Shown: positions 40,802 to 50,737, counted from the stretch's first letter. The stretch: 64,000 nucleotides of DNA from JACQLN01 sp049274895 (GCA_049274895.1 JBASTM010000011.1:1-64000), one strand, 5' to 3'. The notes: generated by a model not told the origin, from the letters alone. Made by a program: numbers and translations.

Positions 40802-42673
40802 TCATTTTAGGAAATCATAAATCTCTACATTGGTATTTTTGTATTCAATTTTTAAATCGTGAAATGTCAAAGTTTTAGGATTAACCAATTGCTTTTCCCA
40901 AGGTCCGTAATAAATATAATCCCCTCCAAGAGTTTTAATATCAACGCTTGATCCATTATAAATTTTTAAAAGTTTGCCAGCATGGCTTTCAAAAATATAT
41001 CTAAATACTGTTTTATTTTCTCCCTCTTGGCCGCGTTTGTAGTACTGCCCGTAAAGATTCCTCATGTTTTTTAAAAGGTTCTGGGCGCGGTGAAAATCTT
41101 TTTCTTCACAAACGTTATCACACAACTCCACCGGGTCGGCCTTCATTATTTTAGCTAAAAAATCCGGATCTACACCGAAAAACTTGTATGTTTCCAAAAA
41201 GCGTTCTTCTAGAACACTATTGGCCTCGCCACTGTTTACACCCACTGCCAAAAACGGGCGAGCGGAGGTGTGGTTGTTTAGATATATCGAAGTCACAAAA
41301 GACGGCGAAACCACAACCGGTTCGAACGGCAAATTATCATTCATCCAATTCCAAGAATCCGTTACGGAACGGCTGAAGCTGTACTCTTTTAAAATAGCGG
41401 GCGGAGAGTTTAAAAAAACAAGAACATTATTAATTTTCTTGGTGACCAAGAAAAAACAAAGAATCATCAAAATAACCGCCATACCCCTAACAATCTTAGC
41501 GTCTCTAACAAGTTCATAAAAAGAATGAAACAAAATTATAAAAATAAAAGGGCTTATGGCTCTAAACCAATGATCGGGCTGCGGCACAAAACCTGTCACA
41601 AGTTGCACCAACCAGATTAAGCTCATGGCCGCCGTAAAAATCCAATACAAAACAGCTGTTTTGGAATTACGCCAGTAAAAAACCAAATAAACGACAAAAG
41701 CCAGTAAAAGATAAAAAAGATAATCGAAGTAAAATGGCGACGGATCGACGACATCAATTCTTCGCCCTTCGGTGATGCCCCAACGGTTAGCTATGTCGTT
41801 CGACCAAGGCAAAGAATTAAAAGAAAAATAATTGACCCAATAAGGAATTGTGACCACAACCACCGCCGCCAAAACCGTTATTACCTCGGGTAAAAGTTTA
41901 GGATATTTTTTCCTGGCGGCGAAAGCATAAACCAAAATAAAACCAAGCACTAGGCTGACAAAAACCCAGTAATGAAAATAAGTGTAAAACATAAGTCCAA
42001 CAACGAGACCTAAACTAACTGCCAAGCCACGACTCGGACGGCGCCAAAACAAAAGTAACAAGGTTAAAACAGGCAAAAGAACCAAATAGGTCAACATAGG
42101 ATCCAACGTCCGAGCTAAAAATAAATCCGTTAGAGGGGTTTTTATGGCTGGATAAAAATTTTTTAAAACAACATCGGAAAATAAATTAATATTTTTAAAA
42201 GCATAAGGTAGATATTTAAAAACTGGAGTCAAAACACCTATCATTCCCATAAAATAAGCCCATAACTTATTTCCAGTTATTACCTTGCCTAACCAATAGA
42301 ACAGTAAAAAAAGAATTGGCGGAATAATAAAATGAGCAAATAAATATGATGCGTTAACGTCAGCTTCAAATAAACCCATGAAACCAGCCATAATGATCAT
42401 GGGAATGGGAAAGGGACCGAATGGAGAAGGATTGTTGTTATTAAAATGTAGATCGTTAGGCGGAAAATTGCCTTCGTATATTTCCCGGTAGCGGGCTATG
42501 GCGCCGTAAGCCTCATCGCTGTGATGAGAAAGCTGAACGGCTTCATACGGTAAATTTAAATTATCCAATTCTCGCCAAATCAAAATGCTTGGCAGAAAAT
42601 ACAAAAAACCGATCATTATGGAAGATAAAGATAAAAAACAAACCCATTTGCAACTTAACTTTGCTTTATTCAT
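40802..42673 (-). CDS. GT-C-like polytopic membrane protein 1
   Basis: A 623-residue protein with about 11-12 membrane helices between residues 12 and 420 and a soluble C-terminal domain of about 200 residues. The first loop carries IYEGNFPPNDLHFN, a conserved motif of this pair, and acidic residues there may be the catalytic DD/ED site of GT-C enzymes. The C-terminal domain ends with DYIYYGPWEKQLVNPKTLTF. It is a tandem paralog of the gene at 42670-44565. It probably uses a polyprenyl-phosphate sugar made by the GT2 enzymes in the locus. No named family is recognised. Confidence 0.75.
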   Translation of the reverse strand: MNKAKLSCKWVCFLSLSSIMIGFLYFLPSILIWRELDNLNLPYEAVQLSHHSDEAYGAIARYREIYEGNFPPNDLHFNNNNPSPFGPFPIPMIIMAGFMGLFEADVNASYLFAHFIIPPILFLLFYWLGKVITGNKLWAYFMGMIGVLTPVFKYLPYAFKNINLFSDVVLKNFYPAIKTPLTDLFLARTLDPMLTYLVLLPVLTLLLLFWRRPSRGLAVSLGLVVGLMFYTYFHYWVFVSLVLGFILVYAFAARKKYPKLLPEVITVLAAVVVVTIPYWVNYFSFNSLPWSNDIANRWGITEGRRIDVVDPSPFYFDYLFYLLLAFVVYLVFYWRNSKTAVLYWIFTAAMSLIWLVQLVTGFVPQPDHWFRAISPFIFIILFHSFYELVRDAKIVRGMAVILMILCFFLVTKKINNVLVFLNSPPAILKEYSFSRSVTDSWNWMNDNLPFEPVVVSPSFVTSIYLNNHTSARPFLAVGVNSGEANSVLEERFLETYKFFGVDPDFLAKIMKADPVELCDNVCEEKDFHRAQNLLKNMRNLYGQYYKRGQEGENKTVFRYIFESHAGKLLKIYNGSSVDIKTLGGDYIYYGPWEKQLVNPKTLTFHDLKIEYKNTNVEIYDFLK

Positions 42674-44565
42674 TTATTTATTTTGTAAATGGACACATTG
42701 GGAGAAAAATAAATCGAAGAAAGTTTTTTATTGCTTCTAAAATCAGGTCGACTGAATTGTTTTTCCCATGGCCCGTAATAAACGTAATCGGCAGATAAAT
42801 CGCCAAAGGTCGGCATAGGTAAAGTCTTATATTTTTCGGTTAGTTTATTTAAATAATCTTCGGACATAAAACTATCGCCTTTGAGCACGGACTTACCCTT
42901 GGAAAAATAATTTATGTATAAAAATCTATTACTTTTATTAAGATTCATCCAGCCGTCCTTAGGACATGGTTCGGTACAAGTAACTTCTTTTTCCGAAAGA
43001 CGATTCTTAAATACTTCGGTTGTAACGTCGAAAAACTTATTGGCCGCCAAAAATCTATCCTCCAATCTAGCCATGGGCATGGCCGAAGCAAACCCGGCCG
43101 CAAGATAAGGACGGCTGGAAGTGTAAGATGCTAAATAAACGGAAGAAACCGGCGAAGAAGACAATAATTTCGGCTCGTGGGGCAAATTTATGTCTATCCA
43201 AGACCAAGACGAACTGACACTGGAATCAAAATAATACGATTTTAGAACTTCTTCGTTGGGATTTGCCAACTTGATTATATTCACAATTTTTTTTGTGGGT
43301 ATAACTAAAACAAGAAAAATAACAACTAAATTTATTATTTTTTTAAACAGGATTTTTGTCGAAATCTTTTTTAACAAATCGTGAAAAATTACAAACAACA
43401 TAAAAAAAACAATAAAAGCCGCCGCTTTGGTGGCCTGTCCTGGAACAGGCATAAAACCGGTTAAAAACTGCAAGTTTCCCGACAAAACCATCCCCGCCGA
43501 GCAAATTAAAAACAAAATCATCTTGTCTTTTTCGCGTTTTCTGTAAAGGAAATAAGAAATAACTGCCAACACAATATAGACCGGGTACCGCCAACGAAAT
43601 TGAGTAAAAATACCCAAAGACCTACCCTCGGCTACCCCGTAGCGATATACGAAATCTTTGTAATCGGCCAGCTGCGAGGTTTGAAAATAGTTAAAGGCGT
43701 AAGGTAAAGTCACAAGAATCAAAGAGATTCCCAATAAAATAAAATTGAAAAATCTTTCGCGGTTGTTATTCCGATCGTAAACCGAATACAAAAAAAGCAT
43801 ACCTATGACCAGCGTGACATAAACCCAATAATGAAAATACGTGTAAAACAAAAAACCTGAAGCCACACCGGCTAAGACCGCGTAAATTTTTAAAGGTTTA
43901 AACCAAAACTTGAACAAAAAACCAAAAGAAGCGATTAAAAACGGCAACGTAAGAAGAGGATCGTCGATTCTGGCCAAATATAACTTATGCACTGGAGTGT
44001 CTACTAGCGGCACAAATTGCTTTACCACAACACTCAAAAAACCAATAATCCCGTTTAAATTCATATCGTCCACACCCCAACGGTAAAACCAAAAAGCCAG
44101 AGGCGTAAGAGATCCGCTAAAAGCAAAAAACAACCTCCAATTTAGGGATTCAAAAAATATTTTTGATAACAAATATAAACCCGCGAATATGACGATGGAA
44201 AATAAAAATTGGGCGCTGAGATAGGCTAAGTTCGTATCGCCGTTCCATAAGAAAAAAAACGCCGAAAAAACGAGAGGCGGCAGATGATTTAATACCGTCG
44301 GCCTTTGTTCGTTAAAATAAGCGTCTTGGGGCGGAAAATGACCGTCGTAAACCTCGTGGGCCCGCGGCAAATAATCTTTAAGCTCATCTTTGTAAGTTTC
44401 CAATTGAGCCAAAACAAAAGAGCTGTCCGAATGATTGAAATTTTTCCAAATTAAAAAAGGCGGTAAAAAGTAAAACAGGGCAACAACAACGCCCAATATC
44501 GCGACCATTAATGTCTCAGCGTATTTTTTTGAAAAATTCACGTTATTTTGGCAACATGGAAACAA
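42670..44565 (-). CDS. GT-C-like polytopic membrane protein 2
   Basis: A protein of 631 residues from the ATG at 44565, or 623 from a GTG at 44541; the second avoids overlap with the preceding gene and aligns better with its paralog. The arrangement is the same as at 40802-42673: a first helix, a loop with VYDGHFPPQDAYFNEQRPTV, about 11 helices, then a soluble domain with SWSWIDINLPHEPKLLSSSP and ending in DYVYYGPWEKQF. Its stop overlaps the start of the other GT-C-like gene by 4 bp. Sequence divergence is large enough to suggest different donors or acceptors. Confidence 0.75.
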   Translation of the reverse strand: MFPCCQNNVNFSKKYAETLMVAILGVVVALFYFLPPFLIWKNFNHSDSSFVLAQLETYKDELKDYLPRAHEVYDGHFPPQDAYFNEQRPTVLNHLPPLVFSAFFFLWNGDTNLAYLSAQFLFSIVIFAGLYLLSKIFFESLNWRLFFAFSGSLTPLAFWFYRWGVDDMNLNGIIGFLSVVVKQFVPLVDTPVHKLYLARIDDPLLTLPFLIASFGFLFKFWFKPLKIYAVLAGVASGFLFYTYFHYWVYVTLVIGMLFLYSVYDRNNNRERFFNFILLGISLILVTLPYAFNYFQTSQLADYKDFVYRYGVAEGRSLGIFTQFRWRYPVYIVLAVISYFLYRKREKDKMILFLICSAGMVLSGNLQFLTGFMPVPGQATKAAAFIVFFMLFVIFHDLLKKISTKILFKKIINLVVIFLVLVIPTKKIVNIIKLANPNEEVLKSYYFDSSVSSSWSWIDINLPHEPKLLSSSPVSSVYLASYTSSRPYLAAGFASAMPMARLEDRFLAANKFFDVTTEVFKNRLSEKEVTCTEPCPKDGWMNLNKSNRFLYINYFSKGKSVLKGDSFMSEDYLNKLTEKYKTLPMPTFGDLSADYVYYGPWEKQFSRPDFRSNKKLSSIYFSPNVSIYKINK

Positions 44566-45907
44566 TAAACTTCCCTATTCTCAAACCGGAAGATCCGTCG
44601 AACTTATAAGCCTGTTCGCGAAGAAAACGCTCTCTGCCGTCTTTGTCTATTTGAGGATTATTTAGATATAAATTAATGTTTTTTACCAATTCATCTTGGT
44701 TTTCGGCTACTCTGCAACAATTTGTCTTTAACATTTTTTTAACATGATCGTAATATTTAACAAAACGACCAACACTCGAAAGATCGTCTTTTTTTTCGAA
44801 GCCGTCGAAAGAAACGCAAACTACAGGTTTATCAAAACAAACCGCGTCAATAATTAAGCTGGAAGCGTAAACCACAACCAAATCGCTATGAAACAAAGAA
44901 TCGGCCAACTTAATGGTTTCTTTGTTCGTAACTTCCTTGTCGGAAAAACTGCCTTCTTTAAAAGAAACACCCGTTTCGTAAATAAAAAAACGCTTCGAAG
45001 GAAGGAAGTAATCCAATTCCACTTTGTCGTTGGGAGGCAATCTCACTAAAAATCTTACATCGTCGGGCAAAGAACCTTCGTTTGACTTATTTTTAAGTAT
45101 TTCCAAAATTTGCCAATCGGTTTCAATAAAACGTTTACCCAAGGGCCCTAAAAAAACAAGCCGACAAGACGGATCAAAGCCTATATTTTTAAAAAAATCC
45201 AGCCTGGAAATTCGAGGTTCGTTAAAATAATAATCTAATTGAGGCATTCCGCCGACGAATATATTGCCGCTTTTCATCCCCTGATACTTAACGACTTCCG
45301 ATTTTATCGTTTCGTTGTGAACAATAAGCTTGTCGGGAGTAAAACGAAACAAACCCTTGTTGGTTATGTTATCCCATGATCTAACCATTCCTACAACAGT
45401 AATTCCACTTTTTTTCGCTTCGGCCAACAAATTTATGTCGCTGTTGTGAAAAATATCGGTGCAAAAAACAAGATCGGGTTCATACTTTTCAAAAAAAGGT
45501 TTAAAAAAAACGCTGTTTATGGAAATATGGTCTAAAAACCTGGCCAGAGACTTAACGCCCGGAATTTTGCTGGCAAAATAAGCCAAAAATCTGGAGAGGA
45601 TATAAGCAAAAAAATCTTTATCTTGAGACAACTTTCGTTTTTGATGTAAAAATCTTGTTTTGGTGTTTAAAAGCGATCCCGACAGATACCTAAAAATAAT
45701 TCCTTGTTTGCGTACGGGCAAATCTTTTATTCCTTCTATTAAAACATTCTCGCTCGCGAAATTTTTAACAAAATAATCTTTCTTGTAATCCGGGCAAAAA
45801 ATAACTATCCGGCAATCGGCCGTTTTTTTTATTGCTTCTAAAACATCAGATTCCAGTATGTTTCTGGAAATAAATGGATTAAAACTGGTTATAAATATTG
45901 TTCGCAT
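44543..45907 (-). CDS. GT-B-like surface-glycan transferase, paralog 2 of 4
   Basis: A protein of 454 residues from the ATG at 45907 (MRTIFITSFNPFISRNILES). Family marks: MVRSWDNITNKGLFRFTPDK, MPQLDYYFNEP, LVRLPPNDKVELD, IDAVCFDKPVVCVSFDGFE and AYKFDGSSGLRIGKFI. The start overlaps the end of the upstream GT4 gene by 29 bp. The GT-B-type arrangement and the position between GT4 and GT-C genes suggest a transferase for a phosphorylated or unusual sugar. Confidence 0.8.
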   Translation of the reverse strand: MRTIFITSFNPFISRNILESDVLEAIKKTADCRIVIFCPDYKKDYFVKNFASENVLIEGIKDLPVRKQGIIFRYLSGSLLNTKTRFLHQKRKLSQDKDFFAYILSRFLAYFASKIPGVKSLARFLDHISINSVFFKPFFEKYEPDLVFCTDIFHNSDINLLAEAKKSGITVVGMVRSWDNITNKGLFRFTPDKLIVHNETIKSEVVKYQGMKSGNIFVGGMPQLDYYFNEPRISRLDFFKNIGFDPSCRLVFLGPLGKRFIETDWQILEILKNKSNEGSLPDDVRFLVRLPPNDKVELDYFLPSKRFFIYETGVSFKEGSFSDKEVTNKETIKLADSLFHSDLVVVYASSLIIDAVCFDKPVVCVSFDGFEKKDDLSSVGRFVKYYDHVKKMLKTNCCRVAENQDELVKNINLYLNNPQIDKDGRERFLREQAYKFDGSSGLRIGKFIVSMLPK

Positions 45908-46976
45908 AATATTGAGCAACTTTATTCCAACTCATCGACTTAGCAAAATCGATCGAAGCTCTAGACAATTTTTCTTTAAGACCAATATCGCCAATTATGG
46001 ATAAAATAGCTTCAGCTGCTTTTTTTCCATCATTAGTTGGAACCAAAAATCCGTTTATTCCGTTTTTCACCGCGTCTTCGGCACTTGTATTCAAAGTTGC
46101 TATAATAGGCAGACCATAAACAGCAGCTTCCAGAAACACCAAACCAAAACCTTCAATATCTTTACCGTCGTCTTGAGGCAATAAAATAAACAACTCGGCG
46201 GCGTGATATAACGCAATTAAAAAGTCTTCTTCGACCTTGTCAAAAAAAACCACCTTGTTTTCAATTTTGAGATTTGACATTTGATATTTAAGATTATCCT
46301 TTTCCGGTCCTTTACCCACAATGACGTATTTTAATTCGGGAAATTGTTTGGATATTCGGGCGAAAGTTTCAATCGAATACTCGTACCCTTTTCTTTTTTT
46401 TAACGTTCCCACGCTTAAAATATACGGCTTTAAATCGGTAATTTGCTTGCCCTCCGTAACTTTACCGCGTCCTTCCGAAGTCTTGGACGAAGTAGGAGCG
46501 AAGGAGGAAAATTTTTCAAAATCCACCCCATGATTTATAACCTCGATTTTTAAGTTGGGAATGATTTTTAAAATTTCTTTTTTGGTGTTATTACTTATAG
46601 CCACAACCTTGTCGGCTTTTTTGTAGGCCCAAATCATGAGGGTTTTTTTAAAAAAGCGGTACAGCGGCTGAACCGCTCCCGTGCCTATCGCCGTAATAAC
46701 TATTTTTTTTCTAAGGCCAACAGAAAAAGCGGTAGCTATGAATCCGTAAGGCCAGCCGTCTAAGGCGTGAATAACTTCGCTTTGGCTGAAAATTCCGCGT
46801 ATTTTAAAAAAATTAAAAAGTAAGGATACAAATCCTCCGGAAAGAATGTCCATCGAGGTTAAAATTTTAAATTCCCAATCGGGGTTTTCCTTCTTTAAGG
46901 CTCGCGAAAAAGACAACCAAAAACTGCCGGAGCCGGTATTTGGTTTTAGATTGTGGTTAAGGAAGCATATTTTCAT
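45879..46976 (-). CDS. GT4 glycosyltransferase
   Basis: A 365-residue GT-B, GT4-family protein. The N-terminal part has KICFLNHNLKPNTGSGSFWL, a nucleotide-independent Gly-rich loop, and VIHALDGWPYGFIA. The C-terminal domain has ILSVGTLKKRKGYEYSIETF and GFGLVFLEAAVYGLPIIAT, the E(x7)E sugar-nucleotide site. Near residue 222 is the segment GPEKDNLKYQMSNLKIENKV, encoded by degenerate heptamers, as in the other GT4 genes at 60932 and 62703. Confidence 0.92.
   Translation of the reverse strand: MKICFLNHNLKPNTGSGSFWLSFSRALKKENPDWEFKILTSMDILSGGFVSLLFNFFKIRGIFSQSEVIHALDGWPYGFIATAFSVGLRKKIVITAIGTGAVQPLYRFFKKTLMIWAYKKADKVVAISNNTKKEILKIIPNLKIEVINHGVDFEKFSSFAPTSSKTSEGRGKVTEGKQITDLKPYILSVGTLKKRKGYEYSIETFARISKQFPELKYVIVGKGPEKDNLKYQMSNLKIENKVVFFDKVEEDFLIALYHAAELFILLPQDDGKDIEGFGLVFLEAAVYGLPIIATLNTSAEDAVKNGINGFLVPTNDGKKAAEAILSIIGDIGLKEKLSRASIDFAKSMSWNKVAQYYANNIYNQF
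46265..46292. repeat. Degenerate heptanucleotide repeat in GT4 gene
   Basis: Phase-7 units TTTTGAG, ATTTGAC, ATTTGAT, ATTTAAG. They encode NLKYQMSNLK on the minus strand. Confidence 0.6.
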
Positions 46977-47940
46977 AACGATTCAAAAACTTGTAAAACA
47001 TGTTCCAACAATGGAGTTTCCACGGTTTTAGTAACTTAGAAACATCCGAATAGTTGTTTTCACCCAAAAACAAAGAAGAAAAAGGTTTCCGAGAAGATTT
47101 TACCGCCACCAACCTGATATGATTGTTTCTGGGAAAACCTTTCTGCAATGCCAACTCTTTCAAACTCTTACGCGCATCATCCTCAAAAAATATTAAATCG
47201 AATCCGGCCGAGGCCGCGAAATTTTTAAGAACATTGGGTGCAAACATGTAAGGATGATCGATCTGAATCGAATTTAAAATTTTGCCAGATTTTCTCGACT
47301 GTAAAATGAAATTCTTTACCTCCAGGTATAAAACCCCATTGTCTTTAAGAACGCCGTAAGCCCAAGAAAAAAAGTGGCGCGGATCCAAAAAATGATTGAG
47401 TGCTTGGGTGCAAAAAACATTGTCGGCTTTAACGGGAAAAGTGTCGGTATTTATATCCTCTATCGAGGCCTGTTTCGTTTGAACGTTGTTTTTTAGGGCA
47501 TGATTACTTTCATACAAAGAAGGTTCTACACCTAAAATATCGTTACCCAATACGCTTCTTACGCCGCTTAAAAGACCTCCTGTCCCGGATCCAACGTCAA
47601 TAATCAAGCCCGGCTTAAAATAACGCCCCAATTTTTCGGCTAAAAATCTTCCTTCTTTAAAGCGTTTTCCAAAAATACTGCTTAATTTATCGTCTTTTAA
47701 AATATTTCTCTTGTTCTTTAAAATATTTTTCGTCCTGTATTCGCCCGTCGAATAATATTCGTCGTACCACTTTTTGGTCATTCTGGGATTAATGAATATG
47801 AGCCCGCATTTTTTGCAAATGCACGTATCTAAATTCAACCCGTCATGAGTCCGCCGAGCTATAATTTCCAAATTGTTACCCAAGCATAAATTACAAGGTA
47901 ATTGTTCCTTTAAAGATGTTTCATAATTTAAATTCAACAT
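46957..47940 (-). CDS. Class I methyltransferase with N-terminal Cys-rich segment
   Basis: A 327-residue methyltransferase. The N-terminal zinc-ribbon-like segment has CNLCLG and CICKKCG (two CxxC pairs, residues 16-45). The SAM domain shows LIIDVGSGTGGLLSGVRSVL near residue 110, then CTQALNHFLDPRHFFSWAYG. C-methyltransferases of deoxysugar pathways (TylC3/NovU type) have such a Cys-rich N-terminus, so sugar C-methylation is one possibility. It overlaps the upstream PAPS-synthase fusion by 7 bp and the next gene by 20 bp. Confidence 0.88.
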   Translation of the reverse strand: MLNLNYETSLKEQLPCNLCLGNNLEIIARRTHDGLNLDTCICKKCGLIFINPRMTKKWYDEYYSTGEYRTKNILKNKRNILKDDKLSSIFGKRFKEGRFLAEKLGRYFKPGLIIDVGSGTGGLLSGVRSVLGNDILGVEPSLYESNHALKNNVQTKQASIEDINTDTFPVKADNVFCTQALNHFLDPRHFFSWAYGVLKDNGVLYLEVKNFILQSRKSGKILNSIQIDHPYMFAPNVLKNFAASAGFDLIFFEDDARKSLKELALQKGFPRNNHIRLVAVKSSRKPFSSLFLGENNYSDVSKLLKPWKLHCWNMFYKFLNRYENMLP

Positions 47941-50726
47941 AAATTTAAATGTTTTTTAATAATATTTAAACACTCGTTAACCGACATTTTGCTGGTATGT
48001 AAAGTAATGCTCGGATTTTCGGGAACCTCGTAGGGGTAACCCTCGCTCACACCGATTAAATTTTTTATCTCGCCTGCTTCGGCTTTTCGATAAAGACCTT
48101 TGGTGTCGCGATTGGAGCATTCAGACACCGGACAGTCCACAAAAAGTTCCGTAAAACGGTCAGGCCCTATGATTCCTTTCGCCAAAGATCTGTCGTCCTT
48201 AAAAGGAGAAATAACCGGCACTAAAACGTAATCGCATTCTGCGATTTTTTTTCTGGCTAGACCAGCGATGAATCTGTTATTTTCCCTAATATCCTCGCGC
48301 GAAAAACCCAGATGACGGTTTAAAGTACTCCTAACTACATCTCCATCGATTATCTCCGCCTTTTTCCCTAAAAATTCCATGTCTTTTTTAAACGCTTCGG
48401 CTAACGTTGTCTTGCCCGAACCGGAAAGACCGGTAAACCAAATAACTTTTTTGCCGGCTAAGGTCGGTTCTTTAACGAAAACTTCTTCGTTGTTTTTTAT
48501 AGCCGCGGTTATCATCCGTGAAATTTCCGGGCGCATGAACCATTCGGGCGGCTCGATGCCGTTCTCAAGCATTTTTCTGGCTTGAGTACCACTTATATAC
48601 AGCTTGTCGTTTTCGGAATGGTCATTGCCAACTTCGGCTTCAGTAACATGAAAATTCTTCTTCTTGGAATAAAAAACATTGTCGAACTTGATTATTTCCA
48701 TACCTAAATCGGGCAATTGGTCGAATATGGTGTGGGAAGCCTTGGGAGAATAAAAATTGCCCACGCCGGTATGATCGCGACCAACAATAAAAGAACTGCA
48801 TCCATAATTTTTGCGGCATATGGCGGTAAAAACCGCTTCCCTGGGGCCGGCATACCTGGAATAGGTGGCAAAAGCCGCTAAAACAACCTTGCCTTTGGGA
48901 TAAAATTTTTCCAGCATCATTGCGTATGATTTTATTATGAAATCGGCGTTAAAATCGCCGACTTTCTTTTTGCCCACCACAGGGTGAATCAATAAACCGT
49001 CGCAACCGGTCCGTTTTAAGGCTTGAAGCTGGATATATTCATGACTCCTGTGTATCACGTTCCTGGTATGAAAACCAACCACGTTAGACCAGCCTAAGTC
49101 GTTAAACAGTCGGCGGATCTGCCGTGGCGTTAACTCGTAAGCTCTGGTTTTGGACTTTCTTCGGCTTACTAAAAATATTTTCCCGCCCAAAAGAACCGGA
49201 TTCATGCTTTCAATCCTTTTAACCCCGGGATGGCTTTTATCTTCGGTCCCGTAAAGTTTTATCGACATTTCTTTCTTGTCGAAATTAAATTTTTCGTCGA
49301 GATCAAGAATAGCTATAACATCGCCTCGACTATCGGCCAAAGCCGCTTTTTGCCCGATTTTCAAACCTTCGGCTTGATCGGCCGGTACGTCTAAAACAAT
49401 TGGAATTGGCCAAATAACTCCGTTTTTGAGGCGCGTGGAATCCAACACGGAATTAAAATCATCCTTATTCATAAAACCTTCCAAAGGACTGAAAACCCCG
49501 GTGGCTATTTGTTCCGCGTCCATTTGTAGATCGTCGTTCAAAACAATTTTAGGCAAAGATTCCAAATATTCCCGCGCAGGCAGTTCGCTGCTCTTTAAGA
49601 CCCGGTCAACTAGCTTGCCTCCGTGCGGCTCAGGCAAACCGGAATTTATCTCCATATCCAAAAGATAGTTGGTAGCGTCGAAATGTTTTACAAAATCGCC
49701 GTTATCATTGTTTTTGATTTTTTTGTTCTCTAAAGCCAACTGGGCATGCCGAATAAGCTTTTTTAACATATTTATGCATTCCATCGGATGCTTGCCGATG
49801 GCCGCTTCTCCGGCCAAAGTTAGACCGGCCGCCCCGTCCAAAATGGTGGTTATGACATCGTGAACTTCGGCGCGAGTCGGTTTCTTTTTTTCTATCATAG
49901 TTTCCAAAAGATTGGTGGCAACAAAAACTTCTTTGTTTTTTGATTTTGCTTTGTGCAGTATTATCTTTTGGGTAAACGGTATTTTTTCGATTGGTATCTC
50001 CTTACTCAAATCTCCGCGGTCAATCAATAAGTAATCCGATTTATCTATGATTTCATCAAGATTCTCTAAAGCATCCAAACACTCTATTTTCGAAATTATT
50101 TTCATCGAACCGTTAGTGGCTTTTTTGACGGTGTCGACGGATTTACCGGAACGAGCGAAAGACATGGCAATATGCTCCACTTTATTGGCTAATCCTATAG
50201 CTATGGACTGATGATCTTTTTCAGACAACGTCGGCAGAATTATTTTTTTTCCAGAACCGGAATCAACGACAACTCCTTTGTTTTTTCCGACCTCGCCGCC
50301 CACCACCACCCTGGACATTACATAACCGTGAGATAACGTGGAAACATCCAAAACCTGCAAAACCAAAGTGTCAAAATCGATGTATATTAAATCGCCTTCT
50401 TTTAACTGCTCTAAAACAATTTCCGGCTTAAGGCATATATTTTCCGAGTCTCCCACGATATCACCTTTATGGATTTTAACTTTGCTGCCTTCGGTGTAAT
50501 AAACCTTGTTTGAAATAAGATCACCGCTACGGATTTGGGAACCTTCGGTATCGATTATAAATGGCAGCCCGACTTTTTGAGACAACGACAAAAAATACTT
50601 AAGATCGTCCAAGGTGGAATGAGACATGTTTATTCTCACAAAATCAACGCCTTTGGCTTTTATTTTCCTAAGATGTTCTTCGGTATTCGTGGACGGACCG
50701 AGTGTAACTATTATTTTTACATCCAT
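47934..50726 (-). CDS. Pyruvate kinase-ATP sulfurylase-APS kinase fusion
   Basis: A 930-residue three-module protein in one frame. Residues 1-335 form a pyruvate kinase A and B domain: VTLGPSTNTEEHLRKI, FVRINMSHS (Arg31, Asn33, Ser35), IIDTEG with Asp59, IISKIE (catalytic Lys213, metal-binding Glu215), DRGDLSKEIP (Asp239), VATN (Thr271), KPTRAEVHDV and TLAGEAAIGKHP. The regulatory C domain is absent. Residues 360-745 form ATP sulfurylase: FSPLEGFMNKDDF, GFHTRNVIHRSHEY (HxRN..HxxH, about 552-564) and VGRDHTGVGNFY. Residues 755-930 form APS kinase: WFTGLSGSGKTTLAEAF, EIIDGDVVR and KGLYRKAEAG. The last two modules make PAPS from sulfate; the first could regenerate ATP from the ADP that APS kinase releases. 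It lies upstream of the sugar genes and 12 bp after asnB. Confidence 0.93.
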   Translation of the reverse strand: MDVKIIVTLGPSTNTEEHLRKIKAKGVDFVRINMSHSTLDDLKYFLSLSQKVGLPFIIDTEGSQIRSGDLISNKVYYTEGSKVKIHKGDIVGDSENICLKPEIVLEQLKEGDLIYIDFDTLVLQVLDVSTLSHGYVMSRVVVGGEVGKNKGVVVDSGSGKKIILPTLSEKDHQSIAIGLANKVEHIAMSFARSGKSVDTVKKATNGSMKIISKIECLDALENLDEIIDKSDYLLIDRGDLSKEIPIEKIPFTQKIILHKAKSKNKEVFVATNLLETMIEKKKPTRAEVHDVITTILDGAAGLTLAGEAAIGKHPMECINMLKKLIRHAQLALENKKIKNNDNGDFVKHFDATNYLLDMEINSGLPEPHGGKLVDRVLKSSELPAREYLESLPKIVLNDDLQMDAEQIATGVFSPLEGFMNKDDFNSVLDSTRLKNGVIWPIPIVLDVPADQAEGLKIGQKAALADSRGDVIAILDLDEKFNFDKKEMSIKLYGTEDKSHPGVKRIESMNPVLLGGKIFLVSRRKSKTRAYELTPRQIRRLFNDLGWSNVVGFHTRNVIHRSHEYIQLQALKRTGCDGLLIHPVVGKKKVGDFNADFIIKSYAMMLEKFYPKGKVVLAAFATYSRYAGPREAVFTAICRKNYGCSSFIVGRDHTGVGNFYSPKASHTIFDQLPDLGMEIIKFDNVFYSKKKNFHVTEAEVGNDHSENDKLYISGTQARKMLENGIEPPEWFMRPEISRMITAAIKNNEEVFVKEPTLAGKKVIWFTGLSGSGKTTLAEAFKKDMEFLGKKAEIIDGDVVRSTLNRHLGFSREDIRENNRFIAGLARKKIAECDYVLVPVISPFKDDRSLAKGIIGPDRFTELFVDCPVSECSNRDTKGLYRKAEAGEIKNLIGVSEGYPYEVPENPSITLHTSKMSVNECLNIIKKHLNLC

Positions 50727-50737
50727 GATTTTATTGA

